DNA of 64,000 nt from Actinoplanes palleronii (GTDB lineage Bacteria > Actinomycetota > Actinomycetes > Mycobacteriales > Micromonosporaceae), in contig NZ_BOMS01000093.1 in NCBI RefSeq assembly GCF_016862315.1, positions 1 to 64,000 on the forward strand, written 5' to 3'. Of this stretch, positions 22,658 to 30,281 are shown piece after piece (the stretch's first letter is position 1; each line of letters starts with the position of its first letter). The translations under genes and the position numbers were made by a program. The notes beneath the pieces were generated by a model, which did no database searches, was not told the origin of the DNA, and saw only the letters and a program-made list of their open reading frames with translations.

Positions 22658-23145
22658 CCGGGCTCAGCCGTCCGGTAGTTCCTGCCGGGCGGCGCCCCCG
22701 GGACCGGCTTCGCGATCAGCGCCACCGGCACGAAGAAACAGATCTGCGCGATGACCAGCGTCAACGTCCACAGTGCCCGCTCGTCATAGTGCTCCGCCAC
22801 GCGGGCGAAAAGCCGATCAGAAACCCTTTCACCGTACGAAGGAGCCGTCAGCACCGCCTCCACCAGCTCCAAAGCGACCCGTTCGGCCGGGGTGAAGAAC
22901 GGCGCGTCCACCCACGACGCCACCGCCGTGATCCGTTCCTCGGTCTCCCCCGCCCGGCGCAGGTTCCCGGTCTGCCGGACCGTGTGATAGGTGTTCCCGA
23001 CGATCTGCCCGGCCCGCAACTGCACCAGTCCGATGGTGATCGGCGGGATCGCACCGTTGAGAGTGGCCTTGGTCAGCGACGCGGCGAACCCGGCCATCTC
23101 CGGGAAGTAGCCGGCGGGGTCGCTCAGGCGTGAAGTCTCGGTCAT
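22654..23145 (-). CDS. carboxymuconolactone-decarboxylase (AhpD-like) family protein lacking the CxxC cysteines
   Basis: A 163-residue all-helical protein that follows the AhpD/CMD pattern: KATLNGAIPPITIGLVQLRAGQIVGNTYHT, AGETEERITAVASWVDAPFF and RALWTLTLVIAQICFF. In active members the segment after QI reads GCxxCxxxH; here it is GNTYHTVRQ, so both redox Cys are gone. Enzymatic peroxidase/disulfide activity is therefore unlikely. CMD genes are the usual partners of ECF41 sigma factors, and this gene is divergent from one at 23216 with a matching promoter. The ATG at 23145 lies 6 bp after the predicted -10, so the mRNA may be leaderless. Confidence 0.8.
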   Translation of the reverse strand: MTETSRLSDPAGYFPEMAGFAASLTKATLNGAIPPITIGLVQLRAGQIVGNTYHTVRQTGNLRRAGETEERITAVASWVDAPFFTPAERVALELVEAVLTAPSYGERVSDRLFARVAEHYDERALWTLTLVIAQICFFVPVALIAKPVPGAPPGRNYRTAEPG

Positions 23146-23151
23146 GTCCGC

Positions 23152-23209
23152 TCGACGAGACAGCCCCGGCTAACGTGAGGCCTCACATTCCCGCGCGCTG
23201 TTCCGTCGG
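23152..23209. promoter_or_regulatory. symmetric bidirectional ECF41-type promoter
   Basis: Plus strand: CTCACA (23182-23187), 16 bp, CGTCGG (23204-23209), then 6 bp to ATG 23216. Minus strand: CTCACG (23174-23179), 16 bp, CGTCGA (23152-23157), then 6 bp to ATG 23145. Both fit the known ECF41 pattern TGTCACA-N16-CGTC at its core. The two -35s are halves of the palindrome GTGAGGCCTCAC (23175-23186), and both start codons are equidistant from its centre. Confidence 0.8.
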
Positions 23210-23215
23210 AAGGAC

Positions 23216-24082
23216 ATGCGCACCACCATGACCGTCCCGCTGAACGAGCGACGCCAGCTGATCAACGTGGCCTACCGGCTGCTCGGCTCCCTCGCCGACG
23301 CCGAGGACGTGGTCCAGGAGACGTACGCCCGCTGGTATGCCCTGACCCCCGCCCAGCGGGACGCGATCGACGTCCCCGGCGCCTGGCTGACCAAGGTCGC
23401 CAGCCGGATCTGCCTCGACCAGCTGCGCTCGGCCCGGGTCCGCCGCGAACGCTACGTCGGCGCGTGGATCCCGGAACCGCTCCCCGCACCGGACGGCAGC
23501 GACCCCGCCGACCGGATCACCCTCGACGAATCGGTCAGCATGGCGTTCCTGATCGTCCTGGACGCGATGACCCCGGCCGAACGGGTGGCGTTCGTGCTGC
23601 ACGACATCTTCCGGTACTCGTTCGCCGAGGTGGCCGAGGTCGCCGGCCGCACACCCGAGGCCTGCCGCCAGCTCGCCTCCTCGGCCCGCCGCCGGATCGC
23701 GGCCCAGCCGGTGCTGCCCACCCCGGCCGACCAGCAGGCCCGGGTGGTCCGCGACTTCAAGGACGCCTGGGAAGCGAAGAACATCAAAGCCCTGATCAGC
23801 CTGCTCGACCCGGCCGCCACGGTGATCGCCGACGGCGGCGGCCTGGCCGCCGCGGCCCTGCACCCGATCGAGGGCCGCACCCAGATCGCGCGCTACGCCG
23901 TCACCATCGCCGACCGCGCCCCCGACATGCACTTCCTGGAACGCACGGTCAACGGCGAGCCCGGCCTGATAGCCCAGGTGAACGGCCAAACCACCGCCGT
24001 CCTGGCCTTCGAACTAACCGGCCACCTCATCAAGAACATCTGGTCCATCCGCAACCCGGAGAAGCTGCACCCCTGGCGCTGA
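23216..24082 (+). CDS. ECF41-type RNA polymerase sigma factor with SnoaL-like C-terminal extension
   Basis: A 288-residue sigma factor. Sigma2 region: RRQLINVAYRLLGSLADAEDVVQETYARW. Sigma4: SMAFLIVLDAMTPAERVAFVLHDIF..SFAEVAEVAGRTPEACRQLASSARRRI. A C-terminal NTF2/SnoaL-like domain follows. The hallmarks of ECF41 are visible: the linker WIPEP, DGGG in VIADGGGLAAAAL, and RNPEKL near the end. In this family the extension replaces an anti-sigma factor and tunes activity. It probably activates its own promoter and the divergent CMD gene. ATG 23216 fits the promoter as a leaderless start; ATG 23228 is the alternative. The gene is followed by the hairpin array at 24095. Confidence 0.92.
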   Translation: MRTTMTVPLNERRQLINVAYRLLGSLADAEDVVQETYARWYALTPAQRDAIDVPGAWLTKVASRICLDQLRSARVRRERYVGAWIPEPLPAPDGSDPADRITLDESVSMAFLIVLDAMTPAERVAFVLHDIFRYSFAEVAEVAGRTPEACRQLASSARRRIAAQPVLPTPADQQARVVRDFKDAWEAKNIKALISLLDPAATVIADGGGLAAAALHPIEGRTQIARYAVTIADRAPDMHFLERTVNGEPGLIAQVNGQTTAVLAFELTGHLIKNIWSIRNPEKLHPWR

Positions 24083-24094
24083 CCGCCAGGTCCC

Positions 24095-24385
24095 GGCCGG
24101 CACTCAGGGGTGCCTCCGGGCCCCGGAGGCACCCCTGAGCACCAGCCAAAGACCGCGAGCTGCACTGCGACCTTGAGCGGTCGCGGTCCCTGGCTGGCGG
24201 TCAGGGGTGCCTCCGGCGTCTCGAGACACCCCTCAGCGCCAGCCGAGGACCGCGAGCTGCACTGCGACGTCGAGCGGTCGCGGGTCTCGGCTGGCGGTCA
24301 GGGGTGCCACCGGCGTCTCGAGACACCCCCCAGCGCCAGCCGAGGACCGCGAGCTGCGCTGCGACGTCGAGCGGTCGCCGGTCTC
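24095..24385. repeat. three tandem 97-bp units, each with two hairpins
   Basis: Units 24095-24191, 24192-24288 and 24289-24385. Each starts with a GGCTGG/GGCCGG hairpin around TCAGGGGTG..CACCCCT. In unit 1 this is an uninterrupted 37-bp palindrome (24103-24139, 18-bp arms, 1-bp centre). Each then carries a second hairpin, GACCGCGA...TCGCGGTC (24151-24158 with 24181-24188 in unit 1). The type-A hairpin matches those at 4666 and 37878. No terminal repeats like those of the other two elements are visible. The array lies between convergent genes. Confidence 0.85.
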
Positions 24386-24474
24386 GGCGCTGGTTCGGGA
24401 GGCGTGGTTGTGGAGGGCACGGCCTCTTGGGTGTCCTAGGAGGCTAGGTGGTTGGTGGAAGCGAGCGGCGGGGG

Positions 24475-25338
24475 TCAGGTGGTGGGGGTGATCAGTTCGT
24501 CGGCTACCCAGCGGGCGGCGTTCTGCGGGAACGGGGCGGGTAGGCCCAGGATGATGTGGTGGAAGCCGGCGGTGATGGCTTCGGTGATGGCGGCGCGCGT
24601 GGGGGCCGGGTTGGTATAGGTGACCGGAAGGTGGATGGAGCGGGTGATGGACGCGGGGTCGCGGCCGATCTCGTGGCAGTAGCGGTCCAGCAGGGCGCTG
24701 CGGGCGATCAGATCGGTGATGGGGCCGCCGCCGGGGATGTTCCAGAGGTCGGCGTGCTGGGCGACGATGCGCAGGGTGGCCGAGGAGCGGCCGCCGATCA
24801 TGATGGGTGGGTGGGGGCGCTGGATCGGCTTCGGGTTGCCGAAGGCGCCGGTGAGCTGCAGGTAGTCGCCGGTGAAGTCGAACGGCTCCGGGGACGTCCA
24901 CAAGCGGCGGATCACCGTGAGGGCCTCGGCCAGGCTGCCGACGGCGTGGGCGGTGTCGTGGAACGGCAGGCCGTGGGCGAGATATTCGCGCAGGGCCAGC
25001 GGGTGGCCGGGGCGGGAACCCACGCCGATGCCGAAGTCGAGGCGGCCGCCGGAGACGACGTCCACCGTGGTGGCGATCTTGGCGAGCATCGCCGGTGGGC
25101 GGACCCGGTTGCTGGTCACCAGCAGGCCGAGGCGCAGGCGACGGGTCTGCGCGGCGAGCGCGGACAGCAGGGTCCAGCCCTCGAAGATCGGGCCGTCCGG
25201 GTCGCCGCCGATCGGTAACAGGTGATCGAACAGCCAGGCGTGTTCGATCTCCGGGATGGTGTCCGCTTCCTGCCAGACCCGCAGCACGTCCTGGTACGCG
25301 ACCTGCTGCGGCGCTGTCATGATCCCGAAGCTGGGCAT
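24475..25338 (-). CDS. LLM-class (F420-type) oxidoreductase
   Basis: A 287-residue TIM-barrel protein of the luciferase-like monooxygenase family. Typical elements are the N-terminal strand PSFGIMTAPQQ, AWLFDHLLPIGGDPDGPIFEGW, the RLRLGLLVTSNRVRPPAMLAK segment, VVSGGRLDFGIGVGSRPGHP, and PHPPIMIGGRSSATLRIVAQHADLWNI near the C-terminus. In actinobacteria this subgroup usually uses F420, sometimes FMN. The substrate is unknown. ATG 25338 has GGCGGAG upstream. Two GGAAC-N3-GTTCC palindromes lie around its promoter, so it is under tight repression by an unidentified regulator. It is divergent from the glycosyltransferase gene. Confidence 0.85.
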   Translation of the reverse strand: MPSFGIMTAPQQVAYQDVLRVWQEADTIPEIEHAWLFDHLLPIGGDPDGPIFEGWTLLSALAAQTRRLRLGLLVTSNRVRPPAMLAKIATTVDVVSGGRLDFGIGVGSRPGHPLALREYLAHGLPFHDTAHAVGSLAEALTVIRRLWTSPEPFDFTGDYLQLTGAFGNPKPIQRPHPPIMIGGRSSATLRIVAQHADLWNIPGGGPITDLIARSALLDRYCHEIGRDPASITRSIHLPVTYTNPAPTRAAITEAITAGFHHIILGLPAPFPQNAARWVADELITPTT

Positions 25339-25354
25339 GGCTCCGCCTCTCTTT

Positions 25355-25397
25355 CCGGAACGTGGTTCCGGTAACCACTATACGGAACATGGTTCCG
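25355..25397 (-). promoter_or_regulatory. two GGAAC-N3-GTTCC operators around the oxidoreductase promoter
   Basis: CCGGAACGTGGTTCCGG (25355-25371) and CGGAACATGGTTCCG (25383-25397), centres 27 bp apart. Between them, on the minus strand, is TATAGT (25377-25382), a good -10 for the gene starting at 25338. The sites bracket the -10, as expected for a repressor. Confidence 0.8.
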
Positions 25398-25424
25398 ATT
25401 GCGCGAGGGAACGATCATTGCCTG

Positions 25425-25444
25425 ACTACTACGATCGTAGTAGT
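25425..25444. promoter_or_regulatory. 20-bp perfect palindromic operator before the glycosyltransferase gene
   Basis: ACTACTACGATCGTAGTAGT reads the same on both strands and ends 8 bp before ATG 25453. It is unrelated to the GGAAC operators nearby. The TetR protein encoded two genes downstream (26791) is the simplest candidate to bind it. Confidence 0.8.
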
Positions 25445-25452
25445 TTCGGGGC

Positions 25453-26781
25453 ATGGCACACGTGGTGATCGTGACGATCGGGACTCGGGGTGACGTCGTC
25501 CCGTACGCAAGCCTTGGTGCCGCCCTCACCGCGGCCGGTGACCGGGTGACGGTCGTGACCCACGCATCGCTCCGCGCGTACGCCGAAGAAGCCGGACTGG
25601 GATTCGCCGCCGTGCCCGTCGAATTCGGCGCGGGACCACTGACTTCCGTGCGGTTCGCGCGGACCCTGGCCGGGCGCTGGCTCGACGTCGGCCGGGCGAT
25701 CGCGGCAGCCGCCGCCGACGCGGACCTGCTGGTCCTCGCGCCGATGGGCACACTCGGCTACCACGTGGCCGAGGCGCGGCGGATCCCGAGCATGGGCGCG
25801 TTCCTGCAGCCGCTCGAACCGACCCGCGCGTTCCCGCCGCCGCTGGTGACCACCCGGTCGCTCGGCGGGCGGGGTAACCGGGTTGCCGCTCGACTGTTCC
25901 GGGTGGCGGGGCAGGTGCCGTTCGCGCGGGCCACGGCGAAGTTCCGCCGGGAGCTGGGATTGCCTCCGCTGGGGGTGCGGGCGACGTTCCGGCGGATGGA
26001 GGAGGAGCGGTGGCCGGTGGTGCACGGCTTCAGCCCGTCGGTCGTGCCGCCGCCGGAGGATTGGCCGGCACACCGCCCGATCACCGGCTACTGGTGGCCG
26101 GCGATCGAGGGCGAGGCGGGCGGGCTTTCCTCCCGGGTTCGCGCCTTCCTGGACGACGGCGAGCCTCCGATCTTCGTCAGCTTCGGCAGCATGTCGTGGC
26201 CCGGCCTCACCGCGATCGTCGGTGCGGCGCTGGCTCGTCTCGGCCGGAGGGCCGTCGTTCAACGGGGGACGGCGGACCTGTCGGCTGACGGCGCGAACGT
26301 CCTGGTCGTCGACGCGGAGCCGCATGCCGAACTGTTTCCGCGGATGGCCGTGGTGGTGCATCACGGCGGGGCCGGCACGACGGCGGCGGCACTGCGGGCC
26401 GGTGTGCCGTCGGTGGTCACCCCGTGCACGGCCGACCAGCCGTTCTGGGCTGCGCGGGTGGCCGCGCTGGGTGCCGGGCCGCCGCCGATTCCGCTGCGGC
26501 GGCTGACCGCGGGGCGGCTGGTGGCCGCGATCGAGGCCGCCGCCGGGTATCGGCCGGGCGCCGAGGCGATCGCGCGGCGGCTGGCGAGCGAGGACGGCAT
26601 CGGCGCCGCGATCACCGAGATCCGGAAACGGACCGCGGCCGCGCGGAACTCCGGCGCAGCGGAACAACCGCCGATCTCCGGCGCATCGGAGAGCCCACCG
26701 GGTGCCGGCGCGGCGGGAGCACCGCCGGGATCGGACGCGACGGGGCTTCCGCCGGAAGCCGGCGGAAAGCGCTTTCGGTAA
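25453..26781 (+). CDS. family-1 (UGT/MGT-like) glycosyltransferase
   Basis: A 442-residue GT-B enzyme of the kind that glycosylates sterols, macrolides or other small lipophilic acceptors from a nucleotide sugar. The N-terminus is HVVIVTIGTRGDVVPYASLGAAL, the family's loop after the first strand. The C-terminal donor site has VSFGSMSW and HHGGAGTTAAALRAGVPSVVTPCTADQPFWAARVAALGAG, the UGT signature. The last about 45 residues form a low-complexity Pro/Gly/Ala tail with short repeats (ISGASESPPGAGAAGAPPGS). The gene is 9 bp upstream of a TetR gene and is probably co-transcribed with it behind the 20-bp palindrome. It could act in self-resistance or secondary-metabolite tailoring; the acceptor is unknown. 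Confidence 0.88.
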   Translation: MAHVVIVTIGTRGDVVPYASLGAALTAAGDRVTVVTHASLRAYAEEAGLGFAAVPVEFGAGPLTSVRFARTLAGRWLDVGRAIAAAAADADLLVLAPMGTLGYHVAEARRIPSMGAFLQPLEPTRAFPPPLVTTRSLGGRGNRVAARLFRVAGQVPFARATAKFRRELGLPPLGVRATFRRMEEERWPVVHGFSPSVVPPPEDWPAHRPITGYWWPAIEGEAGGLSSRVRAFLDDGEPPIFVSFGSMSWPGLTAIVGAALARLGRRAVVQRGTADLSADGANVLVVDAEPHAELFPRMAVVVHHGGAGTTAAALRAGVPSVVTPCTADQPFWAARVAALGAGPPPIPLRRLTAGRLVAAIEAAAGYRPGAEAIARRLASEDGIGAAITEIRKRTAAARNSGAAEQPPISGASESPPGAGAAGAPPGSDATGLPPEAGGKRFR

Positions 26782-26790
26782 GGTGGGACC

Positions 26791-27357
26791 GTGCCGCATC
26801 CCACCGCTGTCCGGATCACCGACGCGGCGTTGGAGGTGCTCGGCGCCGGTGGTCTGCACGCGCTGAGCCACACCCGGGTCGACGCGACCGCCGGGCTGCC
26901 AACCGGTTCCACCTCTAATCATTTCCGGACCAGGGCGGCGCTGGTCACGGCCACCGTCGCCCGGCTGCGGCAGATCGACGCCGAGAACTTCCAGGCGCGG
27001 CTCGCCGCGGGGCTGCCGGCGAGCCTGGACGAGCTGATCGACGCGTACGCGGCGTTCGTCGACGACGCGACCGGGCCGTCGCGGGCCCGGACCGTAGCGC
27101 GGTACGTCATCTTCATCCAGGGTGTTGTCGAGCCCGCCCTGCTCGAACAGCTGAACGCCGACCGCCGGTTGCTGGCCGACTGGACCGCCGCCGCGCTCAC
27201 CGCTGTCGGCGCGCCGGCCGGCATCGCCTCGACCCTGCTGGCCGCCGTGGAGGGGCTGATCCTGCACCGGCTCACCGACTTCACCACCGGCCCGGCCGGC
27301 CCGGATGTCCGCCGCCTCGTCACCGGCCTCACCGGCCACGGAGAGCACCACCCGTAA
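26791..27357 (+). CDS. TetR-family transcriptional regulator
   Basis: A 188-residue regulator starting at GTG 26791. The helix-turn-helix is HALSHTRVDATAGLPTGSTSNHF followed by RTRAALVTATVARL, typical of the TetR group with a GLPTGSxxNHF turn. The ligand domain is helical and ends ALLEQLNADRRLLADWTAAAL. It follows the glycosyltransferase gene by 9 bp, so the two form an operon. It likely binds the palindrome at 25425-25444 and so represses its own operon. It ends 4 bp before the convergent dehydratase gene. Confidence 0.88.
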   Translation: MPHPTAVRITDAALEVLGAGGLHALSHTRVDATAGLPTGSTSNHFRTRAALVTATVARLRQIDAENFQARLAAGLPASLDELIDAYAAFVDDATGPSRARTVARYVIFIQGVVEPALLEQLNADRRLLADWTAAALTAVGAPAGIASTLLAAVEGLILHRLTDFTTGPAGPDVRRLVTGLTGHGEHHP

Positions 27358-27361
27358 TGGC

Positions 27362-28567
27362 TCACCAGCTGTGCAACGTCCCGTCCGTCAAGCGGCTGAC
27401 CGGCAACGACGCCGCCCGGTACGGATACGACCCGGCCAGCTCCTCATCGATGTCCACACCCAGCCCCGGCACCTCGCTCGGATGCAGGTACCCGCCCTCG
27501 AACCGGTACCCGTGCGGGAACACCGCGTCCGTCTCCGCGCTGTGCGGCATGTACTCCTGCAGCCCGAAGTTCGGGATCGCCACGTCCACGTGCAGCGCCG
27601 CGGCCATGCACACCGGCGACAGATCGGTGGCGCCGTGCGACCCACTGCGTACGTGATAGATCGCCGCCAAGTCGAAGATCCGTCGCAGATGGGTGATCCC
27701 CCCGGCGTGCACCACGGTGGCCCGGATGTAGTCGACGAGCTGCTCGGTGATCAGCTGGCGGCAGTCCCAGATGCTGTTGAACACCTCCCCCACCGCCAGG
27801 GGTGTCGTGGTGTGCTGCCGGATCAGCCGGAACCCCTCCTGCAGCTCGGCCGGCACCGGGTCCTCCAGCCAGGTCAGCGCGTACGGTTCGAGGCTCTTGC
27901 CCAGCCGCGCCGCCTCGATCGGCGTCAGCCGGTGGTGCACGTCGTGCAGCAGCTTCAGCCCCGGCCCGAACTCGGCGCGCACGTCGGCGAACACCCGCGG
28001 CAGGTGATCGAGGTAGCGATCGGTGTCCCACACGCTCTCGACAGGCACCGCCGCGGAGGCCGGCTCGTAGGTCATTCCCTCGCTCACCCCATAGACCGAG
28101 GGCAGTCCCGGCACGCCGCTCTGCACCCGGACCGCGCGATACCCAAGACGGACATAGTGCGAAATTTCCGAAAGCAAGGCGTCGCTGGTGGAACCGCTAG
28201 CGTGGCCATAAACGGTCACGCCCTCGCGACTCCGACCCCCGAGCAGCCGATAAACCGGCACCCCCGCGACCTTCCCGAGGATGTCCCACAACGCGGTGTC
28301 CACCGCCGCGACAGCACTCATCGTCACCGGCCCCCGCCGCCAGTACGCCCCCTTGTAGAGGTACTGCCACGTGTCCTCGATCCGCCGCGCATCCCGCCCG
28401 ATCAGCGCGGGAACCACGTGCTCGCGCAGGTACGCCGCGACCGCCAGCTCCCGCCCGTTGAGCGTCGCGTCCCCCACCCCGCTGACCCCGTCCTCCGTGA
28501 CGATCTTCAGGGTCACGAAGTTCCGCCCCGGGCTGCACACGATCACCCGCGCCTCGGTGATCCTCAT
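27362..28567 (-). CDS. manD: mannonate-dehydratase-like enolase-superfamily enzyme
   Basis: A 401-residue member of the enolase superfamily, ManD/RspA branch, which dehydrates sugar acids (D-mannonate or D-gluconate to 2-keto-3-deoxygluconate). The N-terminal capping domain starts MRITEARVIVCSPGRNFVTL. The barrel carries VRVQSGVPGLPSVYGVSEG (Arg and Tyr of the ManD active-site loop) and KLLHDVHHRLTPIEA (Asp ligand and His). It also has TWLEDPVPAE and TPLAVGEVFNS (Glu ligands), then HAGGITHLRRIFDLA and GSHGATDLSPV. ATG 28567 overlaps the upstream permease stop (ATGA). It is the last gene of the LacI-ABC operon, which marks it as the enzyme acting on the imported sugar. The choice between mannonate, gluconate or another acid is not settled. 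Confidence 0.85.
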   Translation of the reverse strand: MRITEARVIVCSPGRNFVTLKIVTEDGVSGVGDATLNGRELAVAAYLREHVVPALIGRDARRIEDTWQYLYKGAYWRRGPVTMSAVAAVDTALWDILGKVAGVPVYRLLGGRSREGVTVYGHASGSTSDALLSEISHYVRLGYRAVRVQSGVPGLPSVYGVSEGMTYEPASAAVPVESVWDTDRYLDHLPRVFADVRAEFGPGLKLLHDVHHRLTPIEAARLGKSLEPYALTWLEDPVPAELQEGFRLIRQHTTTPLAVGEVFNSIWDCRQLITEQLVDYIRATVVHAGGITHLRRIFDLAAIYHVRSGSHGATDLSPVCMAAALHVDVAIPNFGLQEYMPHSAETDAVFPHGYRFEGGYLHPSEVPGLGVDIDEELAGSYPYRAASLPVSRLTDGTLHSW

Positions 28568-29397
28568 TCGCTGTCGTCCTTGACCCGGGCCACCAGCTGG
28601 GTCGGGTTCACGAACCGCAGCGCCACCACCAGCAGGATCACCATCATCACGCAGTAGATGACCGCCATCGCGTCCACCGACTGCTGCGCCCGGATCCCGG
28701 CCGCCGACATCGAGTAGAACAGCGCCACGACCAGGGTCTGCGAGTCCGGCCCTGCGGTCAGGAACGTCAGCTCGAACATCCCCACGGTCCGGACCACGAC
28801 CAGGATCGACGCGGCCAGGATCCCGGGAACCAGCAGCGGCGCCAGGATCCGGCCGAACACGTGCCGGGTCCGCGCCCCGCACATCCGCGCGGCCCGTTCG
28901 ACGGCCGGGTCGATCTGCTCGATGAACGGCGTCATCGTGAGGATCACGAACGGCACCGACGGGACCAGGTTCGCCAGCACGACACCGGACAGGTGCCCGG
29001 CCAGGCCGTACTTGTAGAGGACGGTGGCCAGCGGGATGCCGTAGGTGATCGGCGGCATCAGGATCGGGAGCAGGAACAACAGATACAGCAACCGGCCGCC
29101 GGGAAACTTGCGGCGGGCGAGCACATAGGCCGCGGGGACCCCGATGAGTACGGAGATGCCGGCCACCAGCAGGCACACCACCAGCGTCACGGTCAGCACC
29201 GGCAGCAGGGTGAAGTCGGTCCACGCCTGGCCGTACCACTGGGTCGTGTACGTCTCGGGCAGCCACGTGTCGAACCAGCGCACCCCGAACGAGTTGACCA
29301 CGACCGACCCGATCACCCCGGCCAGCCCGACGAAGAAGATCGTCACGAGTCCCCACACCACCCAGGCCCCGGGGCGGGCCACGATCCGGCGTCTCAC
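28564..29397 (-). CDS. ABC transporter permease (binding-protein-dependent), second
   Basis: A 277-residue inner-membrane subunit with six predicted membrane segments. The EAA loop that docks on the ATPase is seen as ERAARMCGARTRHVFGRILAPLLVPGI. Upstream segments include LLYLLFLLPILMPPITYGIP and VPSVPFVILTMTPF. It overlaps the first permease gene by 4 bp and the dehydratase gene by 4 bp. Together with the first permease it would form the heterodimeric channel of the sugar importer. It resembles PotC/UgpE-type permeases. Confidence 0.9.
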   Translation of the reverse strand: MRRRIVARPGAWVVWGLVTIFFVGLAGVIGSVVVNSFGVRWFDTWLPETYTTQWYGQAWTDFTLLPVLTVTLVVCLLVAGISVLIGVPAAYVLARRKFPGGRLLYLLFLLPILMPPITYGIPLATVLYKYGLAGHLSGVVLANLVPSVPFVILTMTPFIEQIDPAVERAARMCGARTRHVFGRILAPLLVPGILAASILVVVRTVGMFELTFLTAGPDSQTLVVALFYSMSAAGIRAQQSVDAMAVIYCVMMVILLVVALRFVNPTQLVARVKDDSE

Positions 29398-30281
29398 CCT
29401 TTACCTCCGGCTGTCGATCCGGTGTAGAGCAGGCTGCGCAGCCCGAGCACCACGCTGATCACGACGAGCTCGACCACGCCCATCACGATCGCGGCAGCCG
29501 ACGCGGCCGCGTAGTCGTAGCGCACGTAGGCCGCCTCGTACGCGGCGATGCTGATCACCCGGGTGCTGCCGGTCGGGTCGCCGACCAGGATCGCGGACGG
29601 GAACACGCTGAACGCCAGCACGAACGTCAGGCAGAACGTGGTGGCCAGCCCGGGCGCGAGCAGCGGCAGCGTGATCCGGAAGAACCGCTGCGCCCAGCCC
29701 GCGCCCAGGGTGGCCGCGGCCCGTTCCAGGCTGGGATCGATGCCGGACAGGTAGGACAGCACCAGCAGGAACGCGAACGGGAACCCCGTGATGATCAGGG
29801 AGAGGAACACGCCGGTGTAGTTGTGGGTGAGCGTGACCGGCTGGTCGATCACACCCAGTGACAGCAGTGCCCGGTTGAACCAGCCGGTCGGTCCGAGAAA
29901 GCCCAGCAGCCCCTCGGCGGTGAGCACCGTGCCCAGCGTGATCGGCACGACCAGCACCGTGGTCAGCAGCCGCTTGCCGCGGAACTTCCCGCGCATCCGG
30001 TACGCGATCGGCACCGCGGCGAGCACGTTGACCAGCGCGGCCGGCAGTGCGATGCCGAGCGTGGTGGTGATCGTGTCGCGCTGGTAGGCGTCGGTGAAGA
30101 ACGCCCGGTAGGCGGCGAGCGCACCGCCCTGGGCCGGCTGCAGCGAGACCGCGATGCCGTAGCAGAACGGGTAGACGAACAGCGCGATCACGAACACCGT
30201 CGCCGGGACCAGCAGGAACAGTTGCGGGTCGATGCCCCGCTCGGCGAGCCGGTGCCGCAGGGCGAGCGCCGAGGTGGTCAT
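29394..30281 (-). CDS. ABC transporter permease (binding-protein-dependent), first
   Basis: A 295-residue membrane protein with six predicted helices. The first is LFLLVPATVFVIALFVYPFCYGIAVSL. The EAA loop is LERAAATLGAGWAQRFFRITLPLLAPGL. It is the PotB/UgpA-type partner of the second permease. The start at 30281 overlaps the ATPase stop by 4 bp. Long periplasmic-side loops and no extra domains are seen. The substrate is set by the binding protein encoded upstream. Confidence 0.9.
   Translation of the reverse strand: MTTSALALRHRLAERGIDPQLFLLVPATVFVIALFVYPFCYGIAVSLQPAQGGALAAYRAFFTDAYQRDTITTTLGIALPAALVNVLAAVPIAYRMRGKFRGKRLLTTVLVVPITLGTVLTAEGLLGFLGPTGWFNRALLSLGVIDQPVTLTHNYTGVFLSLIITGFPFAFLLVLSYLSGIDPSLERAAATLGAGWAQRFFRITLPLLAPGLATTFCLTFVLAFSVFPSAILVGDPTGSTRVISIAAYEAAYVRYDYAAASAAAIVMGVVELVVISVVLGLRSLLYTGSTAGGKG

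Noticed and set aside
24095..24385. Possible CRISPR array (97-bp periodicity)
   Set aside because: The whole unit repeats, including the parts that would be spacers; it is a tandem repeat with hairpins.
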